Below are positions 23,642 to 33,251 of a DNA stretch of 64,000 nucleotides, one piece after another. Origin of the DNA: JAQBDA01 sp963709875 (GTDB lineage Bacteria > Chloroflexota > Anaerolineae > Anaerolineales > UBA4823); assembly GCA_963709875.1 (NCBI GenBank), contig CAVPYB010000012.1, forward strand, positions 620,001-684,000, given 5' to 3'. Positions within the stretch are counted from its first letter, which is position 1. Each line of letters starts with the position of its first letter. Made by a program: the position numbers and the translations under genes. Below the pieces are notes generated by a model. It was not told the DNA's origin, searched no databases, and saw nothing but the letters and a program-made list of their open reading frames with translations.

Positions 23642-24172
23642 ATGACGATAAACATACCCAGCCCGGTTCAACACCGCAATATTGTCGAAGCTGAGCTGGT
23701 TGCCAGCATCGGCTGGTTGATTCGCATACGCTGGATTGCCGGGGTCTGCGTGCTCCTGGCAACCTGGGGGATAGAGACCATCTTCGGGCTGCGCGCGCCG
23801 TATACTGCGCTTTACCTCACCGGCGCGGGCATATTGCTCTACAACGCCATTTTCTATATCCAGAACCGCCGGTTAGTAGACCGTGACGCCTCCGCTCCGG
23901 TCTATATGCAGCTGGCAAAATGGCAGGTCGGCATGGATTGGGTGGCGATGATCTTGCTGATCCATTTTTCCGGCGGCATCGAGAGCCCGGTGATCATGTT
24001 CTTCTTCTTCCACATCATCATCGCCTCGATCTTTTTTCCACCCCGTACAGCCTATACCTTTGCCCTGCTGGCAATCGGCCTGCTTTCAGCTACCGCGTCT
24101 GCTGGAATATACCGGCGTGCTGCCGCACGAATTGATAAACGGGCTGCTCGATACCCCGCTCTACCAGAATGA
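23642..24172 (+). CDS. N-terminal membrane part of a histidine kinase (frameshifted)
   Basis: The first about 152 codons encode a membrane domain of roughly five helices (IRIRWIAGVCVLLATWG, YLTGAGILLYNAIFYI, WVAMILLIHFSGGIESPV and others) of the kind found before GAF-HisKA modules in Chloroflexota. After about base 24098 this frame turns into basic low-quality sequence (RRAAARIDKRAARYP). The next frame then reads LLEYTGVLPHELING and continues the membrane domain into the kinase at 24060-25556. One extra base near 24098 explains the break. The two entries are therefore one gene of about 638 codons, whose start is at 23642. Confidence 0.82.
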   Translation: MTINIPSPVQHRNIVEAELVASIGWLIRIRWIAGVCVLLATWGIETIFGLRAPYTALYLTGAGILLYNAIFYIQNRRLVDRDASAPVYMQLAKWQVGMDWVAMILLIHFSGGIESPVIMFFFFHIIIASIFFPPRTAYTFALLAIGLLSATASAGIYRRAAARIDKRAARYPALPE

Positions 24173-25556
24173 GTTGTATGTCATTTCCATGCTCTTCTTC
24201 TTTTCAGGCACAGCCCTTGTGGCGGCTTATCTGACATCCACCATCCACGACCGGTTGAGGCAAAGGGAAGAACAGATCGTCAGGTTGACCGAAAGCCTGC
24301 AGGAGGCAACCACCCGGCTGCAGACCCTGAACGAGGGAGCACGCGTGGTAGGCTCGACTCTCGATCTGCCGCAGGTGCTCGAACGACTGGTAAAAAGCAC
24401 TGCAGAAGCGATGAGCGTACACGCCTGTTCGATACGCCTGCTGGATAAGAGCGGACATAAGCTCGACCCTGTCGCAGTGTATGGTTTGAGCCAGGTTTAT
24501 CTGGATAAGGGTCCGGTGGACCTGGAAGCCAATCCGCTGGCCAGAGAAGTCCTGAGCGGTAAGATCGTCAACATCTCGGATGCCCTCAGCAGCCCTCTGC
24601 TCCAGTACCCGGAGGAAGCCCGCCAGGAAGGCATTCAATCGATGCTCTCCGCACCACTGGTAGGTAAGATCGGACCACTGGGCATCCTGCGCGCCTATGC
24701 TGTGGAACCAGACCGCTTCACTCCCGATGACGAGGCCTTCCTGGCAGCCATCGCCGCCCAGGGCAGCGTCGCTATCGAGAATGCCTTGGCATACCGGGCA
24801 GTGGAGCAGCTGGACGCGGTAAAAAGCCAGTTCATCCGCACCGTGACCCACGAGCTGCGCTCACCGGTCAGCGTCACCCGCAGCCTGCTGCGCAACATCG
24901 TCGCCGGCTATGCCGGGCAGGTTACGGACCAGCAGTTGGATATCCTCAGCCGTGCTTCACGCAGGGTGGATTTCCTGCAAAAGCTGATCGATGACCTGCT
25001 CGACCTCGCCGAAGGCAAGACTGAGATCCGTCTGCACGAGCAGTACGAGCCCGTCCCCCTGGAGCAGGTTATCCAGCAGGTCGTCAAACGCTTCGAAGTG
25101 CCGGCACAGGAAAAGAACATCACCCTCCATTGGAATGCCGGAACCTCGGATAGCGAAACCCTAGTCCTTGCGACTCCTGAAGGGCTGGACCGCATCTTCA
25201 ACAACCTGGTTTCCAATGCAATTAAGTACACACCCGCAGGAGGCCAGGTGAAAATCCTGCTGGCAAGAACGGGTGATGATGTCCAGGTGACCGTTGAAGA
25301 CACCGGCATCGGCATCCCAGAAGATGCGATGGGCACCCTGTTCGAGGAGTTCTATCGGGCGCCGAATGCCAAAGCGCTCGAGCGTGAAGGCACAGGCCTG
25401 GGGCTGACCATTGTCAAAGACCTGGTGGAGCGCTTTGGCGGGCGTATCAATCTGCACAGCACGCTCGATATCGGCACTCAATTTACCGTTATTCTGCCGG
25501 TTATCGTTTCCAATGAGCAGATGACCCCTGAATTTAGTGTGGACCGCGAGGAATGA
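24060..25556 (+). CDS. GAF-domain sensor histidine kinase, main part after frameshift
   Basis: Genuine coding in this frame begins at about base 24099 (LLEYTGVLPHEL); the ATG at 24060 is fortuitous. The protein has one or two more membrane helices, a coiled-coil linker (RLRQREEQIVRLTESLQEA), a GAF domain (about 24330-24790), the H-box RTVTHELRSPVSVTRS and a HATPase domain with NNLVSNAIKYT, EDTGIGIPE and GTGLGLTIVKDL. It should be an active kinase if translated with the N-terminal part. GAF domains of this type often respond to redox or small-molecule signals. The HdrC-like gene follows after three bases, so sensing and electron transfer are co-expressed. Confidence 0.88.
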   Translation: MPCWQSACFQLPRLLEYTGVLPHELINGLLDTPLYQNELYVISMLFFFSGTALVAAYLTSTIHDRLRQREEQIVRLTESLQEATTRLQTLNEGARVVGSTLDLPQVLERLVKSTAEAMSVHACSIRLLDKSGHKLDPVAVYGLSQVYLDKGPVDLEANPLAREVLSGKIVNISDALSSPLLQYPEEARQEGIQSMLSAPLVGKIGPLGILRAYAVEPDRFTPDDEAFLAAIAAQGSVAIENALAYRAVEQLDAVKSQFIRTVTHELRSPVSVTRSLLRNIVAGYAGQVTDQQLDILSRASRRVDFLQKLIDDLLDLAEGKTEIRLHEQYEPVPLEQVIQQVVKRFEVPAQEKNITLHWNAGTSDSETLVLATPEGLDRIFNNLVSNAIKYTPAGGQVKILLARTGDDVQVTVEDTGIGIPEDAMGTLFEEFYRAPNAKALEREGTGLGLTIVKDLVERFGGRINLHSTLDIGTQFTVILPVIVSNEQMTPEFSVDREE

Positions 25557-25559
25557 ACT

Positions 25560-26117
25560 ATGTCCGAAACTCTGGCACTTGAGACCAACCGCATTTCGAG
25601 GCAGGATATCCAGCTGTGCTACCACTGCCATAAATGTACCGCCGGTTGTCCGGTCGTTGATGCCATGGATTATGGACCTGACCAGCTGCTACGCATGGTA
25701 TCGCTGGATGAACGCCAGCCCGTGCTTTCTAGCCGGGACATCTGGCTGTGCGCGGGCTGCTATACCTGCGCGACCCGCTGCCCGAATGAAATCGACATCT
25801 CGGCTGTGATGGATGCCCTGCGGCAGATCGCCTTGCGTGAAGGATATGCAGCTGGCGAGAAGGACGCATTGCTCTTCCACCGGCTCTTCTTAGGTGTCGT
25901 TGGCAGACTGGGCAGATCGCACGAGGCGGCAATGCTGGGGTTGTTCAAGGTACTCTCGGATGCCCCACTGTTGGACGATGTCGGAGCCGGGCTTGGGCTT
26001 TTCCTGCGCGGCAAGGTGCCCCTGCTGCCGAAGCGTTCCGGTGCAGCTTCCGATGTGCGGGAGATCTTCCAGGAGTGCCTCAAAACCGACCAGACTACTA
26101 ATCAACCTGAGGATTAA
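25560..26117 (+). CDS. hdrC: HdrC-like dicluster ferredoxin subunit
   Basis: The 185-residue protein has two CxxCxxCxxxC motifs: CYHCHKCTAGCP (about residue 20) and CAGCYTCATRCP (about residue 64), each for a [4Fe-4S] cluster. A helical C-terminal half of HdrC type follows. In heterodisulfide reductases HdrC passes electrons from HdrA to the CCG-domain subunit HdrB, which is encoded next. No membrane segment is seen, so this is the soluble type. It begins three bases after the kinase stop. Confidence 0.9.
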   Translation: MSETLALETNRISRQDIQLCYHCHKCTAGCPVVDAMDYGPDQLLRMVSLDERQPVLSSRDIWLCAGCYTCATRCPNEIDISAVMDALRQIALREGYAAGEKDALLFHRLFLGVVGRLGRSHEAAMLGLFKVLSDAPLLDDVGAGLGLFLRGKVPLLPKRSGAASDVREIFQECLKTDQTTNQPED

Positions 26118-26142
26118 ACAGGCAATGCGGGAGCGAAACCAG

Positions 26143-26997
26143 ATGGATTACTCGTATTATCCAGGCTGCAGCCTTCACTCAACAGGCCTCGAGTTCGGTC
26201 TTTCCACGCGTGCTGTCTTCGAAGATCTGGACATCGGTCTGATCGAGCTGCAGGGATGGAACTGCTGCGGCGCTTCATCCGCCCATGCCATGAGCCATAC
26301 CCTGGCGCTGGCACTGCCTGCCCGCAACCTGTCATTAGCACAGGATGCGGGTCATCACCTGGTCGCTCCTTGTGCTGCCTGCTTCAACCGGTTGAAAGCT
26401 GCCGATTACACCCTGCGCAGCGACCCGGCTGTCCGGGCTGAGGTGGAAGAGATCGTAGGTTTCGAGTACACCGGGCAGGTCACCGTCCGGCCTGTGCTGG
26501 CAGTGCTGTACGAAGATTACGGCCTGGAGGCGATTGCCGCCAGAGTGCAGCGACCTTTGACAGGTTTGAAAGTGGTTCCCTATTACGGCTGCCTGCTGGT
26601 GCGCCCACCTGAGGTGACCGAGTTCGATGACCCTGACCATCCGTATGTGATGGCTGAGCTGCTGGAGGCAATCGGCACCGAAGTCCTGCCCTGGTCGTAT
26701 GCTACAGAGTGCTGCGGGGCAGGGCTTTCGCTCAGCCGCTCGGATGTCGTCCGAAATCTGGTCGGGCGCCTGGCGGCGCGGGCGCGTGAAGCCGGAGCGG
26801 ATGCCCTGGTAACAGCCTGCCCGTTGTGCCAGGTCAACTTGGAGATGCGCCAGACCAGCGAGCCGAAAATCCCATCCTTCTACATCACTGAGCTACTTGG
26901 GTTGGCACTCGGTCTGCCGCAGGTTGACAAATGGCTGTCCAAGCACCTGATCGACCCGCGCCCCTTGATCCAATCTGCGGGACTGAGAGCGGAGTGA
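26143..26997 (+). CDS. hdrB: HdrB-like CCG-domain catalytic subunit
   Basis: The 284-residue protein contains two complete cysteine-rich CCG domains. The first has CSLHS, WNCCGASS and CAACFNRL; the second has YGCLL, ECCGAGL and CPLCQVNL. In true HdrB these bind two noncubane [4Fe-4S] clusters that split the heterodisulfide CoM-S-S-CoB; in bacteria the same subunit acts on unknown disulfides or only relays electrons. Start 26143 (MDYSYYPGC) has GGGAG nine bases upstream; ATG 26125 is an alternative. The gene is flanked by hdrC and an hdrA fusion, the normal order of an HdrABC complex. Confidence 0.9.
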   Translation: MDYSYYPGCSLHSTGLEFGLSTRAVFEDLDIGLIELQGWNCCGASSAHAMSHTLALALPARNLSLAQDAGHHLVAPCAACFNRLKAADYTLRSDPAVRAEVEEIVGFEYTGQVTVRPVLAVLYEDYGLEAIAARVQRPLTGLKVVPYYGCLLVRPPEVTEFDDPDHPYVMAELLEAIGTEVLPWSYATECCGAGLSLSRSDVVRNLVGRLAARAREAGADALVTACPLCQVNLEMRQTSEPKIPSFYITELLGLALGLPQVDKWLSKHLIDPRPLIQSAGLRAE

Positions 26998-27005
26998 ACG
27001 AGACT

Positions 27006-30000
27006 ATGGCTCCTCAAGAGAATGGAAGCACGAACGGAAACAGCCCATGCGGGGCAGCCCTGGTGGTTGGCGCTGGGATTGCCGGCATGCAAGCTGCCCT
27101 GGACCTGGCAGAAGCCGGGATAAAAGTCTATCTGCTGGATCGTGCCCCGGCAATTGGCGGCACCATGTCGCAGCTTGACAAGACTTTCCCGACCAACGAC
27201 TGTGCCATGTGCATTATGTCCCCGAAGCTGGTCGAAGTGGGCCGGCATCTGAACATAGAGCTGCTCACCTGCGCGGATGTCGAGACCATCAGCGGCAAGC
27301 CGGGTGATTTTACGGTGACCGTCCGCCAGCACCCGCGCTACGTCGACCCCTTGAAATGCACCGGCTGCGGCGACTGCGCTGCGGCATGCCCGATCAGCCT
27401 GCCAGACCAGTTCAACCGCGGTCTATCTCAACGCAAAGCCATTTACAAGCTGTACCCCCAGGCAATCCCTAACACCTTCGCCATCGAGAAAGAAGGTGTC
27501 GCCCCCTGCCGGGACGCCTGCCCGATCCACCAGCGGGCGCAGGGATACCTGGCGCTTGTGGCAGAGGGACGCTTCGCGGACGCCTACCGCACCGTCCTGG
27601 ATGACAATCCCTTCCCCTCCATCTGTGGTCGTGTGTGCAACCACATCTGTGAGGAGGCCTGCAGCCGGGCACAGTTCGATTCTGCGGTCAACATCATGGG
27701 GGTCAAGCGCTTTATCGCCGATTGGGCATGGGCGCATCCACAGGAACGTGCCGCCATCCTGGAAAGCATGTCCGCAAGCCAGGCAGCTGCGGACACGAAG
27801 CCGCTCGCCGGTAAAAAGGTGGCGGTGATCGGCTCTGGTCCCGCCGGGCTGACCTGCGCTCAGGACCTGGTCCTCCAGGGCTGCCAGGTGACCGTGTACG
27901 AAGCCCTGCCAGTGCCCGGAGGCATGATGCGCGTGGGCGTTCCCGCCCACCGGCTGCCGCCCGAGATCGTCCAGCGCGAGATCGATGCGATCCTCGATCA
28001 GGGGATCAAGCTGCGTCTCAATCAGCGGGTGGAGAACGTCGAAGCCTTACTGGATGAGCACGATGCAGCTTTCGTGGCAGTTGGCGCTCACGGTGGTGTC
28101 AGGCTGCCGATCCCCGGCAGCAACCTGCCAGATGTATATCTGGCGACAGATTTCCTGCGCCAAACGAGCCTTAAGCTGGTAGGAGGATTTCCCCCGCATG
28201 GAGAAGAAAACCCCAGGTCACAGATATCCGGAAAGCGGGTGCTGGTATTAGGCGGTGGCAATGTGGCTGTCGACGCCGCCATGACCGCCGCCCGCCTGGG
28301 CGCATCCTGGGTGGGCATGACCTGCTTGGAAGGCCGCGACCAGATGCCCGCTCACGATTGGGAAATCCTCGAAGCAGTAGAGGAAGACATCCAGGTCTAC
28401 CCCGCCCGCACCTTCAAAGAGATCACTTCCGAAGGCGGGCACGTGACAGGCGTCCGCACTGTGAACGTGGATTTTCATGGCTTCGAGGACGGGAGACCGG
28501 TCTTCGACGAGCACGCCGAGACCGAGACCGTGATACCGGCCGATGTGGTGATATTTGCAATCGGTCAGCGACCCGAAACAGACTGCCTGACTCGGGTGGA
28601 TTGCCAACGCGGCGGCAGGGTGGTGGCTGACCCGCACACCCTCGCCACGAACGTTGAGGGCATCTTCGCGGGCGGTGATGCGGTGCGCGGCACTTCCTTT
28701 ATCGTCAACGCCATCGCCGACGGGCATCAGGCCGCCAGCTCGATCGCCGGCTACCTGACCAGCACACCGGAGGAATACAGCGGAATTGCTGTACCGCTGA
28801 CAACTGAACAAGACACCCCATCCGTTGTCAAGTTGGCTGGCGATGAGATCCGGAAGCGCATTTACTCCTTCGAACCGCGGGTTGAAATGCCCAAACGTCC
28901 CGCCCAGGAGCGCAAGCTAGATTTTGCGGAGATCTCCGCCTGCTTGACCGAAGAACAGGTCCGCCTCGAGGCAGCCCGCTGCCTGGGCTGCGGTGTGTGT
29001 TCTGAGTGCAACCAGTGCGTTTACGCCTGCCGGGCTGATGCGATCCTGCATGGTGAAGTCGAGCGCATGGTCGATCTGAATGTCGGAGCAGTGCTGCTGA
29101 CACCTGGGCTGGAGCCTATGCCGGGGGATATCCGCCCTGAGTACGGCTACGGGCACTATCCAAATGTGGTCACCAGCCTGGAGTTCGAGCGCATGCTGTC
29201 GGCTTCTGGTCCATTTTCCGGCGTTCTGCAGCGCCCATCCGACGGAGAGCACCCGCGCAAGATCGCCTGGATCCAGTGTGTGGGCTCGCGGGATTGCACG
29301 ATGGGAGGCGATGGTGCGGAGCGCGGTTCATATTGCTCTTCGGTGTGCTGCATGTATGCCACCAAAGAAGCCATCATCGCCAAAGAACACGACCCGAAGG
29401 TCGAGCCGACTATCTTTTATATCGATATCCGCTCATTTGGCAAAGGCTTCGAGCCGTATATCGAGCGGGCTGAGTCCGAACATGGCGTGCGCTTCGTTCG
29501 CTGTATGGTCTCATCGGTAAAGGAAGCGCCTGGGACGCGCAACCTGCGCCTGGGATACGCAACCTTCCAGGAAGGTAATGGCGGGCGACCTGTCAGCCAC
29601 GAGGAGGAGTTCGACCTGGTCGTGCTTTCGGTTGGTCTGCAACCTTCCAAGGAAACGCAGGAGATGGCGCAGCGCCTTGGTCTATCGCTGAATGAGTACG
29701 GTTTTCTCGAGACCGGCACGTATGAACCTTCGCAGACCTCACGAGCGGGGATATATGCTGCGGGAGCATTTGCCGAACCGAAAGACATCCCCGAATCGGT
29801 CATCGAAGCCTCGTGTGCGGCAGCCCAGGTCTCCGAGCTGCTGGCCGAGGCGCGCAACACGCAGACGCGCACTCCCCAATTCCCGGACGAGCGCGATGTG
29901 GTCGACGAGCCGGAGCGGGTAGGCGTGTTTATCTGCCACTGCGGCATCAATATTGGCTCGGTCGTGGACGTTCCTGAGGTCGTCGAATTTACCAAGAACC

Positions 30001-31589
30001 TGCCCGGAGTGGTCTATGCCGAGCAGAACCTGTACACCTGCTCGCAAGACACGCAAGAAAAAATCCGCCAGCAGATCGAGGAGCATGGGCTCAACCGCGT
30101 GGTAGTGGCTTCCTGCACCCCGCGCACGCACGAGCCGTTGTTCCAGGATACCCTGCGCCAGGCGGGTCTGAACCCGCACCTGTTCGAAATGGCCAATATC
30201 CGCGAGCAGGATTCGTGGGTGCACCGCGCGCAGCCGCTGGTCGCCACGCAGAAAGCCAAAGAGCTGGCTGCGATGGCGGTCGCCAAGGCGCGCCGGCTGC
30301 GAGCCCTGGGGCACACATCCTTCGATGTCGACCAGCGTGCACTGGTCATCGGTGCGGGTCTGGCAGGCATGACGGCTGCTTTGTCCATCGCGCGGCAGGG
30401 CTTCGAGGTCTTTCTGATCGAACGCCAGCCCGAGATCGGTGGGAATCTGCGCCATATCTTCACCGCCTCCCGCCCGGGCGAAGACCCCCAGGTGCTGCTG
30501 CAAAATATCATTGAAGCTGTGCGTGCCGAGCCGCGCATCCAGGTGATCACCCAGGCAGAATTGAGCGAAGTAAAAGGCTACAAAGGCCAGTACCGCAGCA
30601 CGGTAACCTGCGTCGATGGGGGGGAGGTCGAGCTGAGTCACGGGGCAATTGTGGTGGCTACGGGGGCCAGGGCGACAGAACCAAACGAATACCTGTACAA
30701 ACAGCACGAGCGAGTGCTGACCCAGCGCAGCCTCGAGCAGCGCCTGACCGAGACGGACTTCGCCGGGAGCCTGGATGGCAAGACCCTGGTGATGATCCAG
30801 TGCGTGGGCTCACGCGATGAAGAGCACCCATACTGCTCGCGCATCTGCTGCACCCAGGCATTGAAGAACGCGCTGGCGATCAAGCGCCAGGCGCCCGGCG
30901 CACGCATCGTCGTGCTGTACCGCGACCTGCGCAGCTATGGGATGCGCGAGCACCTGTACCGCCAGGCGCGCCAGGCCGGCGTGATCTTCTTGCAGTACGA
31001 AGCGCAGGAGAAGCCGGTCGTATCTGCGCAGCAAGCCGATGGCTTGAATGTCCAGGTGCGTGTGCAGCCGGAAGGGCGGCAGGTCACTCTGCCAGCCGAT
31101 TGGGTGGTGCTAAGCGCGGGGATCGAGCCAGAGCCCGGCAACGCTGCCCTGGCACAGCTGCTCAAGGTGCCTTTGAATGAGACCGGTTTCTTCCTCGAAG
31201 CGCACGTCAAACTGCGACCGGTGGATTTCGCTGCTGACGGCATATTCCTGGCGGGCCTGGCACACTCGCCGCGCGCTATCGAAGAGACGATTGCCCAGGC
31301 GCGGGCTGCGGCAGTCAGGGCAGCAGCACTGCTCTCCAAGGAAACCCTGGATGCCACAGCCATCATTGCCAATGTCAACCCCAGGCTGTGCGCGGCCTGC
31401 GGGCTGTGTGTGGAGGTGTGCCCCTACGGTGCCCGCAGGCTCGAAGCGGGCATGGAGCACGCCGAAGTGATCGATGTGCTGTGCCAGGGCTGTGGAGCCT
31501 GTGTGGCTGCCTGCCCGAATAAGGCCAGCCAGTTGAAAGGATTCGAGTTCGTCCAGATCTTCGACATGCTGGAAGCAGCCTGGACGTAG
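27006..31589 (+). CDS. hdrA: Giant HdrA-GltD-HdrA fusion flavoprotein
   Basis: This 1,527-residue protein joins three oxidoreductase units. The first HdrA FAD domain (VVGAGIAGMQAAL, residue 15) has the HdrA cysteine pair DCAMCIMSP (about 66) and a ferredoxin site CTGCGDCAAACP (about 117). A GltD-type NADPH:acceptor module follows: cysteine cluster CRDACP...CGRVCNHICEEAC (about 167-220) and a second FAD/NADPH fold (VIGSGPAGLTCA, about 272). The first HdrA then resumes (CLGCGVCSECNQCVYAC, about 658). A second full HdrA starts at about 972 (VGVFICHCG) with FAD at about 1111 and two C-terminal ferredoxin sites (CAACGLCVEVCP, CQGCGACVAACP). It should merge NAD(P)H, ferredoxin and HdrBC electron flow. 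GTG 26994, overlapping the hdrB stop, is an alternative start. Confidence 0.9.
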   Translation: MAPQENGSTNGNSPCGAALVVGAGIAGMQAALDLAEAGIKVYLLDRAPAIGGTMSQLDKTFPTNDCAMCIMSPKLVEVGRHLNIELLTCADVETISGKPGDFTVTVRQHPRYVDPLKCTGCGDCAAACPISLPDQFNRGLSQRKAIYKLYPQAIPNTFAIEKEGVAPCRDACPIHQRAQGYLALVAEGRFADAYRTVLDDNPFPSICGRVCNHICEEACSRAQFDSAVNIMGVKRFIADWAWAHPQERAAILESMSASQAAADTKPLAGKKVAVIGSGPAGLTCAQDLVLQGCQVTVYEALPVPGGMMRVGVPAHRLPPEIVQREIDAILDQGIKLRLNQRVENVEALLDEHDAAFVAVGAHGGVRLPIPGSNLPDVYLATDFLRQTSLKLVGGFPPHGEENPRSQISGKRVLVLGGGNVAVDAAMTAARLGASWVGMTCLEGRDQMPAHDWEILEAVEEDIQVYPARTFKEITSEGGHVTGVRTVNVDFHGFEDGRPVFDEHAETETVIPADVVIFAIGQRPETDCLTRVDCQRGGRVVADPHTLATNVEGIFAGGDAVRGTSFIVNAIADGHQAASSIAGYLTSTPEEYSGIAVPLTTEQDTPSVVKLAGDEIRKRIYSFEPRVEMPKRPAQERKLDFAEISACLTEEQVRLEAARCLGCGVCSECNQCVYACRADAILHGEVERMVDLNVGAVLLTPGLEPMPGDIRPEYGYGHYPNVVTSLEFERMLSASGPFSGVLQRPSDGEHPRKIAWIQCVGSRDCTMGGDGAERGSYCSSVCCMYATKEAIIAKEHDPKVEPTIFYIDIRSFGKGFEPYIERAESEHGVRFVRCMVSSVKEAPGTRNLRLGYATFQEGNGGRPVSHEEEFDLVVLSVGLQPSKETQEMAQRLGLSLNEYGFLETGTYEPSQTSRAGIYAAGAFAEPKDIPESVIEASCAAAQVSELLAEARNTQTRTPQFPDERDVVDEPERVGVFICHCGINIGSVVDVPEVVEFTKNLPGVVYAEQNLYTCSQDTQEKIRQQIEEHGLNRVVVASCTPRTHEPLFQDTLRQAGLNPHLFEMANIREQDSWVHRAQPLVATQKAKELAAMAVAKARRLRALGHTSFDVDQRALVIGAGLAGMTAALSIARQGFEVFLIERQPEIGGNLRHIFTASRPGEDPQVLLQNIIEAVRAEPRIQVITQAELSEVKGYKGQYRSTVTCVDGGEVELSHGAIVVATGARATEPNEYLYKQHERVLTQRSLEQRLTETDFAGSLDGKTLVMIQCVGSRDEEHPYCSRICCTQALKNALAIKRQAPGARIVVLYRDLRSYGMREHLYRQARQAGVIFLQYEAQEKPVVSAQQADGLNVQVRVQPEGRQVTLPADWVVLSAGIEPEPGNAALAQLLKVPLNETGFFLEAHVKLRPVDFAADGIFLAGLAHSPRAIEETIAQARAAAVRAAALLSKETLDATAIIANVNPRLCAACGLCVEVCPYGARRLEAGMEHAEVIDVLCQGCGACVAACPNKASQLKGFEFVQIFDMLEAAWT

Positions 31590-31649
31590 AGATCAAAGTC
31601 CCGCGGTGTGGAGCACAGTCTGCCCGCCGCCGGGAGCGCAGGAGTGACA

Positions 31650-32081
31650 ATGAGCGATCAGAATGGGTTCGAACCTCGCATGGTAGCGTATCTATGCAAC
31701 TGGTGCACCTACACCGGAGCGGACCTGGCAGGCACATCACGCCTGCAGTACCCACCCAACGTGCGCATCATCCGCACCATGTGCAGCGGCGCCGTCGATC
31801 CGGTGTACGTGCTGAAACCGCTGCTGGATGGCGTGGACGGGATCATCATCGGCGGCTGCCATCCTGGAGACTGCCACTACCAGACAGGCAACTATAAAAC
31901 CAGGCGCCGTTACGTTGCCTTGCAGGAAATACTCAAGGCTTCCGGGTTCGAGGATGAGCGCATCTGGCTGCGCTGGATCAGCGCCAGCGAGGGCCAGAAA
32001 TTTGCCGAGACGATCAGCGAGTTCGTCAGCGCGCTGAAAGAATTGGGACCGAACCCGATGCGCCAGGTGCTGGCAGTATGA
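31650..32081 (+). CDS. mvhD: MvhD/FlpD-type [2Fe-2S] linker subunit
   Basis: The 143 residues match the methyl-viologen-reducing hydrogenase delta family, with conserved cysteines in CNWCTYTGADLAG, RTMCSGAVDP and GCHPGDCHY. MvhD/FlpD proteins bind a [2Fe-2S] cluster and connect HdrA to an electron-donating hydrogenase or formate dehydrogenase. Its place directly after the HdrA fusion fits that role; the donor here may be the group 3b hydrogenase upstream or one of the FrhB-like subunits downstream. ATG 31650 follows AGGAG; the longer frame back to 31608 has no binding site. Confidence 0.9.
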   Translation: MSDQNGFEPRMVAYLCNWCTYTGADLAGTSRLQYPPNVRIIRTMCSGAVDPVYVLKPLLDGVDGIIIGGCHPGDCHYQTGNYKTRRRYVALQEILKASGFEDERIWLRWISASEGQKFAETISEFVSALKELGPNPMRQVLAV

Positions 32082-32141
32082 GCGTCCAGCTGCACCTGTG
32101 CCCATGCAGCAGCCATTTACCGACCTTGAAATGAGGCGACC

Positions 32142-33251
32142 ATGATTGGATTGATCCCCGTAGAAAACTCCGAACCGCTAGAGGCAGTGCGCGGCCTGCT
32201 GCGCCAGCTCATCGAAACCGGTCTGGTGGAAGCGCTGTTCGTGCCGCTGGAGATGGAGAGCGGTGCGATTACCCCCGCCCTGGTAACCGATCCGGACCAC
32301 CTGGGGCGCGCCAACCCGCTGGCTCCGGCGATGCCGATCAACTCAGCGCGGGCGGTGTCGGCCCTGACCGGTAAAGGCTCCCCAGCGCGCCTGGGGGTTG
32401 TGCTGCGCCCCTGCGAGCTGCGGGCGCTGGTCGAGCTGGTCAAGCTGCAGCAGGCCTCGTTGGATGATGTGACCCTGATCAGCCTGGATTGCCCGGGCAC
32501 TTACGAGTGGGCTGAATACAAAACCATTCAGAACGCCGAGGGTACGAATTTAGCCGGCTACCTCACGAAGGGCGAAGCCTACAACGGGCACGGTCTCAGG
32601 CAGGCATGCCAGATGTGCAGCCAGCCCGTCCCGGCAGGCGCCGATATCCACCTGCAGTTCTTCGGCGCCAACCTGGCGACCGGCATCCCGGTGGAGGTGG
32701 ATGGAGGGCTGGCAGAGCTGCTCGATATCGCTGAAATGACAGACGACGCCGCTGCCGACCGCAAGGCAGTCCTGGAGCCCCTGCTGGCTCAGCGAGAGGG
32801 CACACGCCAGGGCGATCTGAAGGCGATTAAAGAGCAGATCGCCGCCAATGGCGGGCTGCCGGGCGTCTTCGAGACCTGCATCCGCTGCTATAACTGTATG
32901 ACCGTCTGCCCGATCTGCTACTGCAAGAACTGCCTGTTCTCAACTGCGGCTTTCAACCATACGCCGGAACATTACCTGAACGCTGCCCGGCGCAAAGGTG
33001 CTTTGCGGCTGCCCGGCGATATCCTGCTCTTCCATCTCACCCGCATGAACCATATGGGGCTGTCCTGCGTAAGCTGCGGCATGTGCACCTCCGCCTGCCC
33101 GGCGGACATCCCGGTTGGACTGGTCTTCAGCATGGTCGGCGAGCAGGTGCAGGGCGCCTTCGACTACCAGCCGGGCAAAGACGTGCACGAAGCGCTGCCG
33201 CTGGTCACTTTCGAGACCAACGAATGGGTAGAGATTGGTGAGGTAAGATGA
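32142..33251 (+). CDS. FrhB/FdhB-family flavo-Fe-S subunit, copy 1
   Basis: The 369-residue protein has the family pattern VVLRPCELRALVELVK...LISLDCPGTY in its first half, a QACQMCSQP motif, and two ferredoxin-like cysteine sets later (CIRCYNCMTVCPICYC and CVSCGMCTSACP). FrhB/FdhB proteins bind FAD and [4Fe-4S] clusters; in methanogens they use F420, while in bacteria several use NAD(P)H or serve only as relays. Three diverged copies occur in this operon (here, 37871-38869 and 41146-42234). The ATG of the following hdrA overlaps its stop, indicating coupled production with that HdrA. Confidence 0.85.
   Translation: MIGLIPVENSEPLEAVRGLLRQLIETGLVEALFVPLEMESGAITPALVTDPDHLGRANPLAPAMPINSARAVSALTGKGSPARLGVVLRPCELRALVELVKLQQASLDDVTLISLDCPGTYEWAEYKTIQNAEGTNLAGYLTKGEAYNGHGLRQACQMCSQPVPAGADIHLQFFGANLATGIPVEVDGGLAELLDIAEMTDDAAADRKAVLEPLLAQREGTRQGDLKAIKEQIAANGGLPGVFETCIRCYNCMTVCPICYCKNCLFSTAAFNHTPEHYLNAARRKGALRLPGDILLFHLTRMNHMGLSCVSCGMCTSACPADIPVGLVFSMVGEQVQGAFDYQPGKDVHEALPLVTFETNEWVEIGEVR

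Noticed and set aside
31660..31690. A tRNA T-arm-like word (GGTTCGAACC).
   Set aside because: It lies inside the MvhD coding sequence; no acceptor stem, anticodon arm or D-arm surrounds it.
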